Source: Rutidosis leptorrhynchoides (lineage: Eukaryota; Streptophyta; Magnoliopsida; Asterales; Asteraceae). From it: DNA of 64,000 nucleotides. The number at the start of each line of letters is the position of its first letter. The first letter of the stretch is position 1. Shown here piece after piece: positions 46,609 through 59,003 of this stretch. The translations under genes were made by a program, and so were the position numbers. The notes below the pieces were generated by a model, which was given only the letters and a program-made list of their open reading frames with translations, was not told the DNA's origin and made no database searches. The stretch covers positions 182,216,501 through 182,280,500 of the forward strand of contig NC_092333.1 in NCBI RefSeq assembly GCF_046630445.1, in the 5' to 3' direction.

Positions 46609-49051
46609 GTAACCTACAACTAGTTGTCCACAGTTAGATGTACAGAAATAAATTGATAAATATTATCTTGAATCAATCCACGACCCAGTGTATACGTATC
46701 TCAGTATTGATCACAACTCAAACTATATATATTTTGGAATCAACCTCAACCCTGTATAGCTAACTCCAACATTCACATATAGAGTGTCTATGGTTGTTCC
46801 GAAATATATATAAATGTGTCGACATGATAGGTCGAAACATTGTATACGTGTCTATGGTATCTCAAGATTACATAATATACAATACAAGTTGATTAAGTTA
46901 TGGTTGGAATAGATTTGTTACCAATTTTCACGTAGCTAGAATGAGAAAAATTATCCAATCTTGTTTTACCCATAACTTCTTCATCTTAAATCCGTTTTGA
47001 GTGAATCAAATTGCTATGGTTTCATATTGAACTCTATTTTATGAATTTAAACAGAAAATGTATAGGTTTATAGTCAGAAAAATAAGTTACAAGTCGTTTT
47101 TGTAAAGGTAGTCATTTCAGTCAAAAGAACGACGTCTAGATGACCATTTTAGAAAACATACTTCCACTTTGAGTTTAACCATAATTTTTGGATATAGTTT
47201 CATGTTCATAATAAAAATCATTTTCCCATAATAACAACTTTTAAATCAAAGTTTATCATAGTTTTTAATTAACTAACCCAAAACAGCCCGCGGTGTTACT
47301 ACGACGGCGTAAATCCGGTTTTACGGTGTTTTTCGTGTTTTCAGGTTTTAAATCATTAAGTTAGCATATCATATAGATATAGAACATGTGTTTAGTTGAT
47401 TTTAAAAGTCAATTTAGAAGGATTAACTTTTATTTGCGAACAAGTTTAGAATTAACTAAACTATGTTCTAGTGATTACAAGTTTAAACCTTCGAATAAGA
47501 TAGCTTTATATGTATGAATCGAATGATGTTATGAACATCAATACTACCTCAAGTTCCTTGGATAAACCTACTGGAAATGAGAAAAATAGATCTAGCTTCA
47601 AAGGATCCTTGGATGGCTTGAAAGTTCTTGAAGCAGAATCATGACACGAAAACAATTTCAAGTAAGATTTCCACTCGAAATAAGATTGTTATAGTTATAG
47701 AAATTGAATTAAAGTTTGAATATGATTATTACCTTGTATTAGAAATATAACCTACTGTAAGTAACAAAGGTTTCTTGATCTTGGATGATTACTTGGAATG
47801 GATTTAGAAAACTTGGAAGTAAACTTGCAATCTTGGAAGTATTTTTGATTTTATGAAACTACAACTTTTGAAATTTATGAAGAACACTTAGAACTTGAAG
47901 ATAGAACTTGAGAGAGATCAATTAGATGAAGAAAATTTAAGAATGAAAGTGTTTGTAGGTGTTTTTGGTCGTTGGTGTATGGATTAGATATAAAGGATAT
48001 GTAATTTTGGTTTCATGTAAATAAGTCATGAATGATTACTCATATTTTTGTAATTTTATGAGATATTTTATGCTAGTTGCCAAATGATGGTTCCCACATG
48101 TGTTAGGTGACTCACATGGGCTGCTAAGAGCTGATCATTGGAGTGTATCTACCAATAGTACATACATCTAAAAGCTGTGTATTGTACAAGTACGAATACG
48201 GGTGCATACGAGTAGAATTGTTGATGAAACTGAAAGATGATGTAATTGTAAGCATTTTTGTTAAGTAGAAGTATTTTGATAAGTGTCTTGAAGTCTTTCA
48301 AAAGTGTATGAATACATATTAAAACACTACATGTATATACATTTTAACTGAGTCGTTAAGTCATCGTTAGTCGTTACATGTAAATGTTGTTTTGAAACCT
48401 TTAGGTTAACGATCTTGTTGAATGTTGTTAACCCATTGTTTATTATAACAAATGAGATGTTAAATTGTTATATTATCATGATATTATGATATATAATATA
48501 TCTTAGTATGATATATATACAGTTAAATTCCGTTACAACGATAATCGTTACATATATGTCTCGTTTCGAAATCATTAAGTTAGTAGTCTTATTTTTACAT
48601 ATGTATTTCATTGTTAATACACTTAATAATATATTTACTTATCATTTAACATAATTAACCAAGTGTATCAATATCTTAATATGATTCATATGTACCTAGT
48701 AAGACGTTGTTATAACGATAATCGTTATATATATCGTTTTCGAGTTTCTTAAATTAATAGTCTCATTTTTATGTATATAACTCATTGTTAAAATACCTAA
48801 TGAGATACATACTTATAATAAAATCATGTTAACTATATATATAACCATATATATGTCATCGTATAGTTTTTACAAGTTTTAACGTTCGTGAATCACCGGT
48901 CAACTTGGGTGGTCAATTGTCTATATGAAACCTATTTCAATTAATCAAGTCTTAACAAGTTTGATTGCTTAACATGTTGGAAACACTTAATCATGTAAAT
49001 AACAATTTCATTTAATATATATATAAACATGGAAAAGTTCGGGTCACTACA
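46609..49051 (-). repeat. E3 5' LTR, part 2 (right of E4)
   Basis: Continues 38362 after the duplicated GTAAC (46609-46613) and matches 28333-30770. Ends GGGTCACTACA followed by TGTAC and LINE sequence. Confidence 0.95.
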
Positions 49052-49338
49052 TGTACTTCTTCTCGCTTTTCCGTGCCCCGTCATGTGTGTTAAAAAAAGC
49101 TTGAGAGTGTAAGACCTTCCTTTTTTTGGGGCGGGTCGGGAAATGATTCTAAATTTTCTTGGGTTAAATGGGATGATATTTCTTTATCTTATGGGGTGAG
49201 AGGGCTAAATGTGGGTTCTTTAAAAAAATAAAAAATTTTGCTTTACTCGGGAAGTAGTGGTGGAGGTTTAAAACTAAAACTTCTGCTTTGTGGGTCAAAG
49301 TAATTAAAAGTATTTATGGTGCCACGGGTGGCCTCGTG
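49052..49338 (+). pseudogene. LINE ORF2 piece 2
   Basis: Continues the frame broken by E3: after removing one TGTAC, LPLY joins FFSLFRAPSCV. After a frameshift near 49100 comes FWGGSGNDSKFSWVKWDDIS and YGVRGLNVGSLK, the typical plant LINE segment after RT. Ends at the E5 insertion (TSD TCGTG, 49334-49338). Confidence 0.88.
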
Positions 49339-50497
49339 TGAAATGTCCCGTTCATATTGATTATAAACGTTCCATATTAATTGATTTCGTTGCGAGGTTT
49401 TGACCTCTATATGAGACGTTTTTCAAAGACTGCATTTGTGAAGACCCGTCCTTATCCCCTGGACGAAATCTTCAACATTTAGTTCCATTGCGATGATCGA
49501 CTCCAAGTAATGTCCTTATCATGAGTAAATGCACAGCGGAAGACTCAACTTGTACCTGAGAATAACATGCTTTAAAATGTCAACATAAAGTTGGTGAGAT
49601 ATATAGGTTTGATGCTAGCAGCGTTATAACTATGGACCACAAGATTTCATATAGTTAAACATTTTAATAAAAATATTCTAAGTGGTTGAGCACTTGGTAA
49701 CCATACTTAACATTTAATCACGTCGCATATTCCCTTTATTATGAAATCTTACTACACTGTACCAAGTGTAGTCACGAAACGAAGTACTGTGCAACCGTTG
49801 AATACTGGTCGTCCAGTCCGGTTGGGGTTGTCAGGCCCGATAGATCTATCAACAGGATTCGCATTTACAATACCGCTGTAAATAATAGTTACCAAGCTAC
49901 AGGGAAGTATGCCAGTGGTACAACTCAACGTAGAATATATTTTTCAGTTACTTGTGTCCATAACGTAAAACATAAAATACATGTATTCTCATCCCGAAAT
50001 ACTTAGAGTTTAAAAGTGGGACTATATACTCACCATAATGTATTTTGTAGTAAAAATACATATAACATCATTGCACACGTATAAGGTTGGTCTCGGATTC
50101 ACGAACTTATATCATGTATATATATATTAACCCACATAGTCGTGATCAAACAAATTTATGTATATTAATATTAATAATATACTTGTTGTATTTTATGTTA
50201 TATAGATAAATTTAATATATTTAATTCATATTTTTTTTTTATATAATTAAAACTTGTCATATTAAATTTTATTATCGTTTGATTAATAATAAAATATAGT
50301 AATATGTGATATCAATATAATTGTGATGTGTTTTTACATAAAATATATAATTGAAATAATAATAATCATAATAATACTAATAGGGATAATAATAATAATA
50401 ATAATATAATAATAGTAATAATAATAAAATAAAATAATAATAAAATAATATTGTTTGATATTGCAAAACTACCTTAACATCTTGATCTAAAAAGAAT

Positions 50498-50562
50498 GCC
50501 CCGAACCAGAATTGAACCCGTGACCACATGATAACCGGCTAATCTGTTAAACCACTCAACCA
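50498..50562 (-). other. tRNA-like module 1 in the E6 LTR
   Basis: Minus strand: A-box-like TGGTTGAGTGG (50552-50562), then 32 bases, then B-box-like GGGTTCAATTC (50509-50519), ending TGGTTCGGGGC. Spacing and order are those of an internal Pol III promoter. No clear acceptor stem, so not a functional tRNA gene. Confidence 0.55.
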
Positions 50563-50770
50563 TATGCGTTTTTCTGTAATAATTAGAATCGAAATTCTTT
50601 TAACTCTCGGTATCCTTTTTAAACTGGCCCAATCTTACTTTCGGCCCAACAGGAATTTCGTAACCCATTTACACAAGTCCACTAGATATATAATTTGGCC
50701 CAAGTTTTAAAATTATCAGCTCCATGGACATGGCTGTTTAATAAAAAAAAATAAGACAATTGCAGCAAGC

Positions 50771-50818
50771 GAGAATCGAACACAAGATCTCTCGTTAAGT
50801 ACCAACACGCCCTAACCA
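50771..50818 (-). other. tRNA-like module 2 in the E6 LTR
   Basis: Minus strand: TGGTTAGGGCG (50808-50818) as A-box-like, and TGTTCGATTCTC (50771-50782), matching the B-box core TTCGANTC. About 250 bp from module 1, same strand. Confidence 0.5.
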
Positions 50819-51971
50819 TCGCACTGTTTAATGTTTTCTGTTTTAATTCATAGAGTGAAACCATTTAACTCAAAAACTCATTCAGTCTAATAAATGGAAA
50901 ACTAAATTGGCCCGTTTAAGTATTTAAGAAACCTAAGTAAAATTTCGTGGCTGTTGGTTTCTACATGGAACTCGACTCATGACTTATCCTAATCAATATG
51001 ACCCACCATCCACCATTATTAAAGTTACCATTATTGAAATCGAACCAAAAGGAAACAGCTTGCAAGTGGGTTTGTATTTATCCAAGTTTTGATGTGGGTC
51101 TGTTGTGTTGGTGATAATTGGAACAGCGAGAGAAGAAAAAAAAATATATATGGTGGTGATGCTTGTTGTGTCAAAAGTGAAGTGGGTGGTTGATGGATCG
51201 AAGAAGAAAAGAAAAGAAACAAGGAACTCAAGTGAGTTTTTGTGGCTTGTGTAACAGAAATAATAGATACTAGTAGCGACTCTATGTATTATGAGTTGGT
51301 TTAATGGGTTTCAACAAAAGTGGGGTGGTTTTCTCGATATGTAAACAGAAACGGGTTGCAGCAGCTATACATACAAAGATGGGTTTTTGTTGAAGTGGGT
51401 TTCGTGGTGAAAGCTCGAATAAGAATAATCGTAGAGTAACAGTAGGACAGAAGTTGGAGAAACGTTGGAGTATCGGTAGGGTGTCGTGCAAATAAGAAGG
51501 AAAGGAGGGAAAAGGAGAAGAAATATAGAAGGCTTGGGTGCTTGTGTGTTAACCCTTCACACACAATTCATAGAAGAAGTAATATATATAAAGATGTATA
51601 TATGTGTTGTAGGAGTTTGATAAAGGAACCGATGATGTGGTTGTGATGTTAAACAAGGGTGTTCGTGTGGTAGAGTTAATAAAACGTGAAACAGAGATAT
51701 CGTCCTGTATATGTTATAAATTGTTTGATTTTCGGTTCTCCCTCTTCTTGAATTGATTTAGGTGTTAAATAGAACATAATATAGATATTAACACAGTGTT
51801 AGATTTGATTTCAGTTGTTGTGTAGTAAGATGAGATCGACCAGGAATCCAGCGGAAGAAGACTAAATAAATAAAAACAAACAGGAAAAAATAAAAATCTA
51901 AAAGTAGATAACGACTGATAGATAAATTGGGGTCGGATCACTTAAATTATATTAATATTAGTAACTATAAA

Positions 51972-51973
<2 letters not shown>

Positions 51974-52060
<87 letters not shown>
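51974..52060. repeat. (AAT)n microsatellite
   Basis: Nearly uninterrupted AAT/TAA repeat in the E6 LTR. Confidence 0.97.
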
Positions 52061-52062
<2 letters not shown>

Positions 52063-52404
52063 ATTAATATTTATAGCAATATCAATAATAACCATAATTT
52101 TTGATGGTGTTACAACAAATAGAATACTAATATTAATAACAATAAAAAGATTATTATTAATAATAATATCGAATTACAACTAATTATAATACTAATAATC
52201 ATGTCAGTAGTATTATTAGTACTAATTGTTAACGATATTGTAATAGTAATATCTACTAATAATATAAGTAATAATTAAGTTATAACAAGTTACATATATC
52301 CTATTTGTAATATATATTTTATAGTAATGTATATATATATTGATTATCTAATACTTATAAATTTTGCAAATGCTTTAATATAATGGTCATTAATAGAGAT
52401 CTTT

Positions 52405-52408
<4 letters not shown>

Positions 52409-52481
<73 letters not shown>

Positions 52482-52537
52482 ATATATATATATATATCTA
52501 TATAGATTTGTAATACTATTACATATCTAGTTATATA

Positions 52538-52603
<66 letters not shown>

Positions 52604-52644
52604 ATATAGATTTGTAATACTATTATATATCTAGTTATATATCT
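52409..52644. repeat. (AT)n tracts with a 104-bp tandem duplication
   Basis: Two long AT runs (about 52409-52496 with a TGTGTG interruption, and about 52543-52600). Each is followed by TCTATATAGATTTGTAATAC, starting at 52497 and 52601, an offset of 104 bp. Confidence 0.9.
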
Positions 52645-55600
52645 TCATCTTATTAATTACTTATTTGTTTGCTATCTTATTTTTTTAATTCTAATTAATT
52701 AAAGTGTACATTATTAATTCAAAATATTATAAATACATTTATATTTATATACATATATATAATTATTTGTTCGTGAATCGTCGGCATGGTCAATGGTAAC
52801 GGATTTCCAACTAAAGATTTCAAACTTTCTAGACTCAACTTTACAAATTTTGCTTATCGTGTCGGATACATATAAAGTTTAAGGTTTAAATTTGGTCGGA
52901 AATTTCCGGGTTGTTACAGCATTCGTTTTTAAAAACAAACTATAACCTTTATTTTATCGATAAGGTTAAAAGGACACCACCTAGATTATCAGAAATGATA
53001 ATCTAAAAAATATCACACTTACACACTACCAATACATATTGGTTTACAATATTAATATGTTACAACAAAGTAAATTTCGAATGCAGTTTTAAACAATATT
53101 ATACAAGCATGCTGACTCCAAATCTTGTCCATATATTAGCATGCAATAGCGGAAGCTCTTAATAATCACCTGAGAATAAACATGCTTTAAACGTCAACAA
53201 AAATGTTGGTGAGTTATAGGTTTAACCTATATATTTATCAAATCGTAATAATAGACCACAGGATTTCATATTTCAATATACATCCCATACATAGAGATAA
53301 AAATCATTCATATGGTGAACACCTGGTAACCGACATTAACAAGATGTATATAAGAATATCCCCATCATTCCGGGACATCCATCAGACATGATATAAAACT
53401 CGAAGTACTAAAGCATCCGGTACTTTGGATGGGGTTCGTTAGGCCCAATAGATCTATCTTTAGGATTCGCGTCAATTAGGCGTGCACTAATTCTCAAAAT
53501 TAGTGATGTTCCCTAATTCTTAGGCTACCAAGCAAAAGGGGCATATTCGGCTTCGATCATTCAACCATAGAAAGTAGTTTCATGTACTTGTGTCTATTTT
53601 GTAAAATATTTATAAAGCTGCATGTATTCTCATCCCAAAAATATTAGATTTTAAAAGTGGGACTATAACTCACTTTCACAAATTTTTACTTCATCGGGAA
53701 GTATGACTTGACCACTGGTCGATTCACGAACCTATAACAAATATGTACATATATATCAAAGTATGTTCAAAATATATTTACAACATTTTTAATATGTTTT
53801 AATGTTTTAAATATTTTCAGTCAGCTGTCCTCGTTAGTAACCTACAACTAGTTGTCCATAGTTAGATGTACAGAAATAAAATGATATATATTATCTTGAC
53901 CCAATTCACGACCCAGTGTATACACGTCTCAGGCTAGATCACAACTCAAAGTATATATATTTTTGGAATCAACCTCAACCCTGTATAGCTAACTCCAACA
54001 TTACTGCATATAGAGTGTCTATGGTTGTTCCAAATAATATATATAGATGGGTCGATATGATATGTTAAAACATTTGCATACGTGTCTATGGTATCCCAAG
54101 ATTACATAATATATTAGAATACATGTATAATACAATATAAGTTAGCTAGGATATGATTTGTATAGAACTATTACAATATTTCCCGTAGCTACAACAATAA
54201 AAAAATATCCAATCTTGTTTTGCCCATAACTTCTTCGTTTTAAATCCGTTTTGAGTGAATCAAATTGCTATGGTTTCATATTGAACTCTATTTTATGAAT
54301 CTAAACAGAAAAAGTATAGGTTTATAGTCGGAAATATAAGTTACAAGTCATTTTTGTAAGAGGTAGTCATTTCAGTCGAAAGAACGACGTCTTGATGACC
54401 ATTTTGAAAAACATACTTCCACTTTGAGTTTAACCATGATTTTTGGATATAGTTTCATGTTCATAAGAAAACTCATTTTCCCAGAAGAAAAACTTTTAAG
54501 TCAAAGTTTATCATAGTTTTTAATTATCAAACCCAAAACAGCCCGCGGTGTTACTACGACGGCGTATGTTCGGTTTTACGGTGTTTTTCGGGTTTTCAGG
54601 TTTTAAATCATTAAGTTAGCATATCATATAGATATAGAACATGTGTTTAGTTGATTTTAAAATTCAAGTTAGAAGGATTAACTTTTGTTTGCGAACAAGT
54701 TTAGAATTAACTAAACTATGTTCTAGTGATTTCAAGTTTAAATCTTCGAATAAGGTAGTTTTATATATATGAATCGAATGATGTTATGAACATCATTACT
54801 ACCTCAGGTTTTGTGGATAAACCTACTGAAAATGAGAAAAATAGATCTAGCTTCAAAGGATCCTTGGATGGCTTGAAAGTTCTTGAAGCAGAATCATGAC
54901 ACGAAAACAAGTTCAAGTAAGATTTCCACTCGAAATAATATTGTTATAGTTATAGAAATTGAATCAAAGTTTGAATATGAGTATTACCTTGTATTAGAAA
55001 GATATCTTACTATAAATAAGAAAGATTTCTTGAGGTTGGATGATCACTTTACAAGATTGGAAGTAAGCTAGCAAACTTGGAAGTATTCTTGATTTTATGA
55101 AACTAGAACTTATAGAATTTATGAAGAACACTTAGAACTTGAAGATAGAACTAGAGAGAGATCAATTAGATGAAGAAAATTGAAGAATGAAAGTGTTTGT
55201 AGGTATTTTTGGTCGTTGGTATATGGATTAGATATAAAGGATGTGTAATTTTGTTTACATGTAAATAAGTCATGAATGATTACTATTATTTTTGTAATTT
55301 TATGAGATATTTCATGCTAGTTGCCAAATGATGGTTCCCACATGTGTTAGGTGACTCACATGGGCTGCTAAGAGCTAATCATTGGAGTGTATATGCCAAT
55401 AGTACATACATTTAAAAGCTGTGTATTGTACGAGTACGAATACGGGTGCATACTAGTAGAATTGTTGACGAAACTGAACGAGGATGTAATTGTAAGCATT
55501 TTTGTTAAGTAGAAGTATTTTGATAAGTGTCTTGAAGTCTTTCAAAAGTGTATGAATACATATTAAAACACTACATGTATATACATTTTAACTGAGTCGT

Positions 55601-56294
55601 TAAGTCATCGTTAGTCGTTACATGTAAATGTTGTTTTGAAACCTTTAGGTTAACGATCTTGTTAAATGTTGTTAATCCATTGTTTATTATATCTAAAGAG
55701 ATGTTAAATTATTACATTATCATGATATTATGATATATTAATATATCTTAGTATGATATATATACAGTTAAATATTGTTACAACGATAATCGTTACATAT
55801 ATGTCTCGTTTCGAAATCATTAAGTTAGTAGTCTTGTTTTTACATATGTAGTTCATTGTTAATACACTTAATGACATGTTTACTTATTATTTATCATGAT
55901 TAAACATAGTGTATCAATATCTTAATATGATTCATATGTATTTAGTAAGACGTTGTTATAACGGTAATCGTTATATATATCGTTTCGAGTTTCTTAATTC
56001 AATAAACTCAATTTTATGTATATAACACATTGTTAAAATACCTAATGAGATACTTACTTATCATAATATCATGTTAACTATATATATAATCATATATATG
56101 TCATCATATAGTTTTTACAAGTTTTAACGTTCGTGAATTACCGGTCAACTTGGATGGTCAATTGTCTATATGAAACCTATTTAAATTAATCAAGTCTTAA
56201 CAAGTTTGATTGCTTAACATGTTGGAAACACTTAATCATGTAAATAACAATTTCATTTAATATATATAAACATGAAAAAGTTCGGGTCACTACA

Positions 56295-57312
56295 TCGTGT
56301 CATCCCCGGCTCCCCTTGCGGCTTCTTCTACTTCGGCGTGGGCTAACATTATTCGAATCGGTAGTTGCATCAATTCTTTTGAAAGGATCATTGGCTTGGT
56401 GACTTTTCGTTGGAGGATAAATTCAAAAGATTGGTGCGGCTAGAGAGGGATATCAATGCATCGGTTAGTGATAGAATACTTGTTTCGGGATCGGCTACCT
56501 ATGGTAATTGGGCTTGGAATCGACCTCCATTGGGTAGAGGTGCGACTGAACTGAATGAATTAAACGATGTAATCAAAAACGTTGTGCTCGATGAAGACAA
56601 AGAAGACTCATGGAAGTGGCTTTTGAGTGGAAATGGGGTATTCATTACAAAGAATTTAACCGATAGAATTAACGACAAGACGTTGTGTGTGGGATCATTA
56701 GCCTTTGAGACCATTCGCAACAACCTTGTTCCAAGTAAAGTGGAGGTATTTGTGTGGAGAGCAAGGAGGAGACGGTTGCCGGTTTTGACGGAATTGGATA
56801 AAAGGGGTCTTGATTTATTGATTTACATACGGTCCTTTGTCCGATTTGCAATCAAGTTGTGGAGTCGATTGACCATTCATTGATTCTTTGTAACCTTGTG
56901 TTTGATATTTGGGTTAAACTCATCAAATGGTGGAGCTTGGAAATTTCTCAAATCTTAGTATGGCGAAATTTTCTTGGGCAACTCGGGTATTCAAATGACG
57001 GATGTGGGAAAAAAGATATGGCAAGCGGTTGAGTGAACGTGTGGTTATTTTATTTGAAAAAATCGGAACCTAAAAGTTTTTAGAAAATCGTGTTGGAACT
57101 CAAGAGATGTAAAAATAAATCGATCGGTTGTCATGGTTGGCTAAATAACCCTTCACAATTCGTTTTTATAGCTTGAGAAATGTTTGCTGTAACATTCTGT
57201 ATGTATTCGTGTAGTGCTACTATCTAAGCAGCTTATAATTGTCGTGTATTGTTGCTTTGCAACTCCAATGTACATATTTCTTGAGTAGTAGTAATAAAAT
57301 GATGCTTTTCAG
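56295..57312 (+). pseudogene. LINE ORF2 piece 3: zf-RVT C-terminus and 3' end
   Basis: After the E5 TSD the LINE continues (APLAASSTSAWANIIRI..., then WKWLLSGNGVF..KNLTDRIN, IRNNLVPSKVEVFVWRARRRRLPVLTELDKRG). After a frameshift before 56838 the zf-RVT zinc motif is in another frame: C 56838, C 56847, H 56874, C 56889 (CPIC...DHSLILC), followed by FDIWVKLIKWW. This domain closes plant L1 ORF2 proteins. Non-coding 3' sequence follows, with an AATAAAATG near 57294, then G-run and A-rich DNA at 57316-57392 that may be the decayed poly(A) tail. Confidence 0.88.
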
Positions 57313-57573
57313 AAGGGGGGGAAAAAAAATAGAAAAAAGAAAAGGAAAAAAAAAAAGTTTTTGTAGAACAAAAAATAGAAAGAAAAAAAAAAAGTAAGCA
57401 GTAAAATATGAAAGTTTACAAAAAGTTAATGAGACAAGTTATACAGTATTTTTTATAAGACGGGCGAGTATATGTTTTGTTGATGGAGATTGGCCAAACA
57501 ATCACGCAAATTCACGAAAATTTTACTCGTACTAGATAAATTTGAATCGGGTACACAATCATGCTCAAATACC
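57313..57573. other. A-rich tail and upstream region of the next gene
   Basis: A-rich, G/A-interrupted DNA (57316-57392), probably the LINE tail, then about 180 bp of AT-rich sequence upstream of a TATA motif. No gene. Confidence 0.5.
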
Positions 57574-57581
57574 TATAAAAT
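57574..57581 (+). promoter_or_regulatory. TATA box of the Pro-rich glycoprotein gene
   Basis: TATAAAAT about 228 bp before the ATG. The 5' UTR would start near 57605 and contains a TATC/TATCTA microsatellite (about 57677-57727) and a CCACCACCACAAT tract just before the start codon. Confidence 0.55.
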
Positions 57582-57801
57582 GCCAGCTCAACTGCACCAA
57601 CCGTCTTTCCGCTATTAATTCCATTTTCCTATATCTACGCATTTCCAATTCTTCATTCTCCCACACACAAATCTTCTATATCTATCTATCTATCTATCTA
57701 TATCTATATCTATATCTATATCTATTTCTTATACATCTATCAATCAACCAATAATAGATCCACATTTCATCTCACACAAACAACAACACCACCACCACAA
57801 T

Positions 57802-58296
57802 ATGTCAATCAAATTCTTCATTTATTCACTAGCATTCTCACTTTTAATCACACTCTCAATTTCTTCAGATCCGGCAGTACCGTCACCGGCGCCACCGCCA
57901 TCTACCGGTGCCGAAAATTCACCGCCACTTCCTACACCTTCTATTTCACCTTCCACCTCTTCTCCACCAGCACCGTCACCGGAATCAGATCTACCTTCGC
58001 CTCCTGCTGCTCCACCTGCTTCACCTCCGGTAACCGCTAAATTAACTCCAGATCCGTCTCCGGCACCGGCACCGGAAGTACCTGACGCTACTGATTTGAA
58101 TAATCAGAATTTGAAGAACGAGCAATCGGATACATCGGAGAAGAGCGGAATGAGCGGCGGAAAGAAAGCCGGAATTGCGATCGGAGTTATTGCTGCGGCG
58201 TGTTTTGTCGGATTTGGTGGAGTTTTGTATAAGAAACGACAACAGAATATTCGTAGAGCGGAGTTTAGTTTGGCTGCACGAAGAGAGTTCCTCTGA
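57802..58296 (+). CDS. Pro-rich, arabinogalactan-type membrane glycoprotein, 164 aa
   Basis: Single-exon frame, ATG 57802 in good context (ACAATATGTC). Residues 1-22 are a signal peptide (MSIKFFIYSLAFSLLITLSI...). Residues 23-95 are Pro/Ser/Ala-rich with many AP, SP, TP and PAP dipeptides, the sites where plant arabinogalactan proteins are hydroxylated and O-glycosylated. Residues 96-120 are acidic and hydrophilic. Residues about 123-143 (AGIAIGVIAAACFVGFGGVLY) form one membrane segment, followed by a basic KKRQQNIRR and a short tail ending AARREFL. This is the layout of plant 'hydroxyproline-rich glycoprotein / classical AGP-like' proteins with a membrane anchor; role at the cell surface, exact function unknown. 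Intact. The 3' UTR region carries a (TTA)n repeat at 58341-58389. Confidence 0.85.
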   Translation: MSIKFFIYSLAFSLLITLSISSDPAVPSPAPPPSTGAENSPPLPTPSISPSTSSPPAPSPESDLPSPPAAPPASPPVTAKLTPDPSPAPAPEVPDATDLNNQNLKNEQSDTSEKSGMSGGKKAGIAIGVIAAACFVGFGGVLYKKRQQNIRRAEFSLAARREFL

Positions 58297-58338
58297 AGTT
58301 TGAATCTGATTTGCTTTATTATTATGAAATCATTATTA

Positions 58339-58389
<51 letters not shown>

Positions 58390-59003
58390 CATTTATTATT
58401 ATTATTATTGTTATCATCATCTACATCTAGATCTATACACAGTGACAGTTATTTCTCATACATTATATTATGATGTAAATTTTCACTCTGATCTATTGCT
58501 TGTATTCGTTTTATTCTTTTACATTTTGAATTTTATACCGCCTGATTTTTGGAGTGAAGATATTGAATTTACCAGAGGAAGTTATTATTCACTTATGATT
58601 GATCTTCACAATTGTTATTATTCTTATAGTCATAGTTTTTGCATATTATTTATTATGAATTATGAATTATGATGATTCGAATTCGAATGTTTAAAATCAT
58701 TCAAGGTAACAAACAGAATATATATTAGAGTTCTCCCATCGGTACCGCCCTGAGGTTTAGTCCTGGTAAGGAAGTGATGATGTGGTGCTGAGGACTAGGA
58801 TGGAGGAACTATACCATTGGAGCACTCTTACTAAAATAAAATTTTGAATGATGCATTGTGTCTGATATTGTTGTTCAATATACAGATCTAAATAAAGGCA
58901 CCACAACACTCTATACCACTCAATTAAAAAGTTTGAGGATCAACGCATTCTAACATTATGATTTTGTTCTCATTATGCTTTTCATTAATCCTGTGTACCA
59001 AAC
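58297..59003. other. intergenic region between convergent genes
   Basis: Holds the 3' UTR of the glycoprotein gene with a (TTA)n microsatellite, and the 100-bp MITE at 58728-58827. The RING gene ends from the other strand at 59004. No further gene supported; the 76-aa frame at 58442-58672 shows no domain. Confidence 0.6.
58728..58827. mobile_element. Tourist-like (PIF/Harbinger) MITE, 100 bp
   Basis: Terminal inverted repeats GAGTTCTCCCATCGG at the left and, inverted, GAGTGCTCCAATGG at the right, flanked by the 3-bp duplication TTA (58725-58727 and 58828-58830). TTA/TAA duplications and GAGTGCTCC-like ends are typical of Tourist MITEs. No coding capacity. Confidence 0.75.

Larger units (their letters stand above)
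27331..49051 (-). mobile_element. E3: full-length element of the E1 family, minus strand, with E4 nested in its 5' LTR
   Basis: Flanked by the TSD TGTAC (27326-27330 and 49052-49056). LTRs are 27331-30770 and 37361-38362 plus 46614-49051; with E4 and its duplicated GTAAC removed both are exactly 3440 bp. Reading on the minus strand: LTR, altered primer-binding site, ORF-A with one stop, intact F-box gene, internal polypurine-like repeat, gag-pol with several lesions, polypurine tract, LTR. It is inserted in the RT/C-terminal part of the LINE, antisense to it. Confidence 0.95.
49437..52918 (-). mobile_element. E6: solo LTR related to E2 (family B), minus strand
   Basis: 3482 bp, TSD GCATT at 49432-49436 and 52919-52923. 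On the minus strand it starts TGTAACAACCCGGAAATTTC, close to the E2 LTR start, and ends GGACGGGTCTTCACA. It contains the palindrome GATAGATCTATC at 49839-49850, two tRNA-like modules (50498-50562 and 50771-50818), an (AAT)n tract at 51974-52060 and AT tracts at 52409-52600. Short frames between 51030 and 51560 are not supported as genes. Confidence 0.9.
49339..56294 (-). mobile_element. E5: solo LTR of the E1/E3 family, split by E6
   Basis: Pieces 49339-49436 and 52924-56294 form one LTR of about 3.47 kb flanked by TCGTG (49334-49338 and 56295-56299). Minus-strand start TGTAGTGACCCGAAC, end GGGACATTTCA. No internal region is present, so unequal recombination between two LTRs is inferred. It is more diverged than the E3 LTRs (for example an extra ACTAATTCTCAAAATTAGTG hairpin-like block near 53488-53507). 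No gene. Palindromic site at 53447-53458. Confidence 0.92.

Noticed and set aside
50498-50572. Genuine tRNA gene
   Set aside because: A- and B-box-like motifs are present but I could not pair an acceptor stem or anticodon arm convincingly.
51030-51564. Ser/Leu/Phe-rich minus-strand frames in E6
   Set aside because: Short, overlapping frames inside a solo LTR without signal of coding or conservation.
58442-58672. 76-aa frame after the glycoprotein gene
   Set aside because: AT-rich 3' UTR/intergenic sequence, no domain, Phe/Tyr-rich composition expected from base content.
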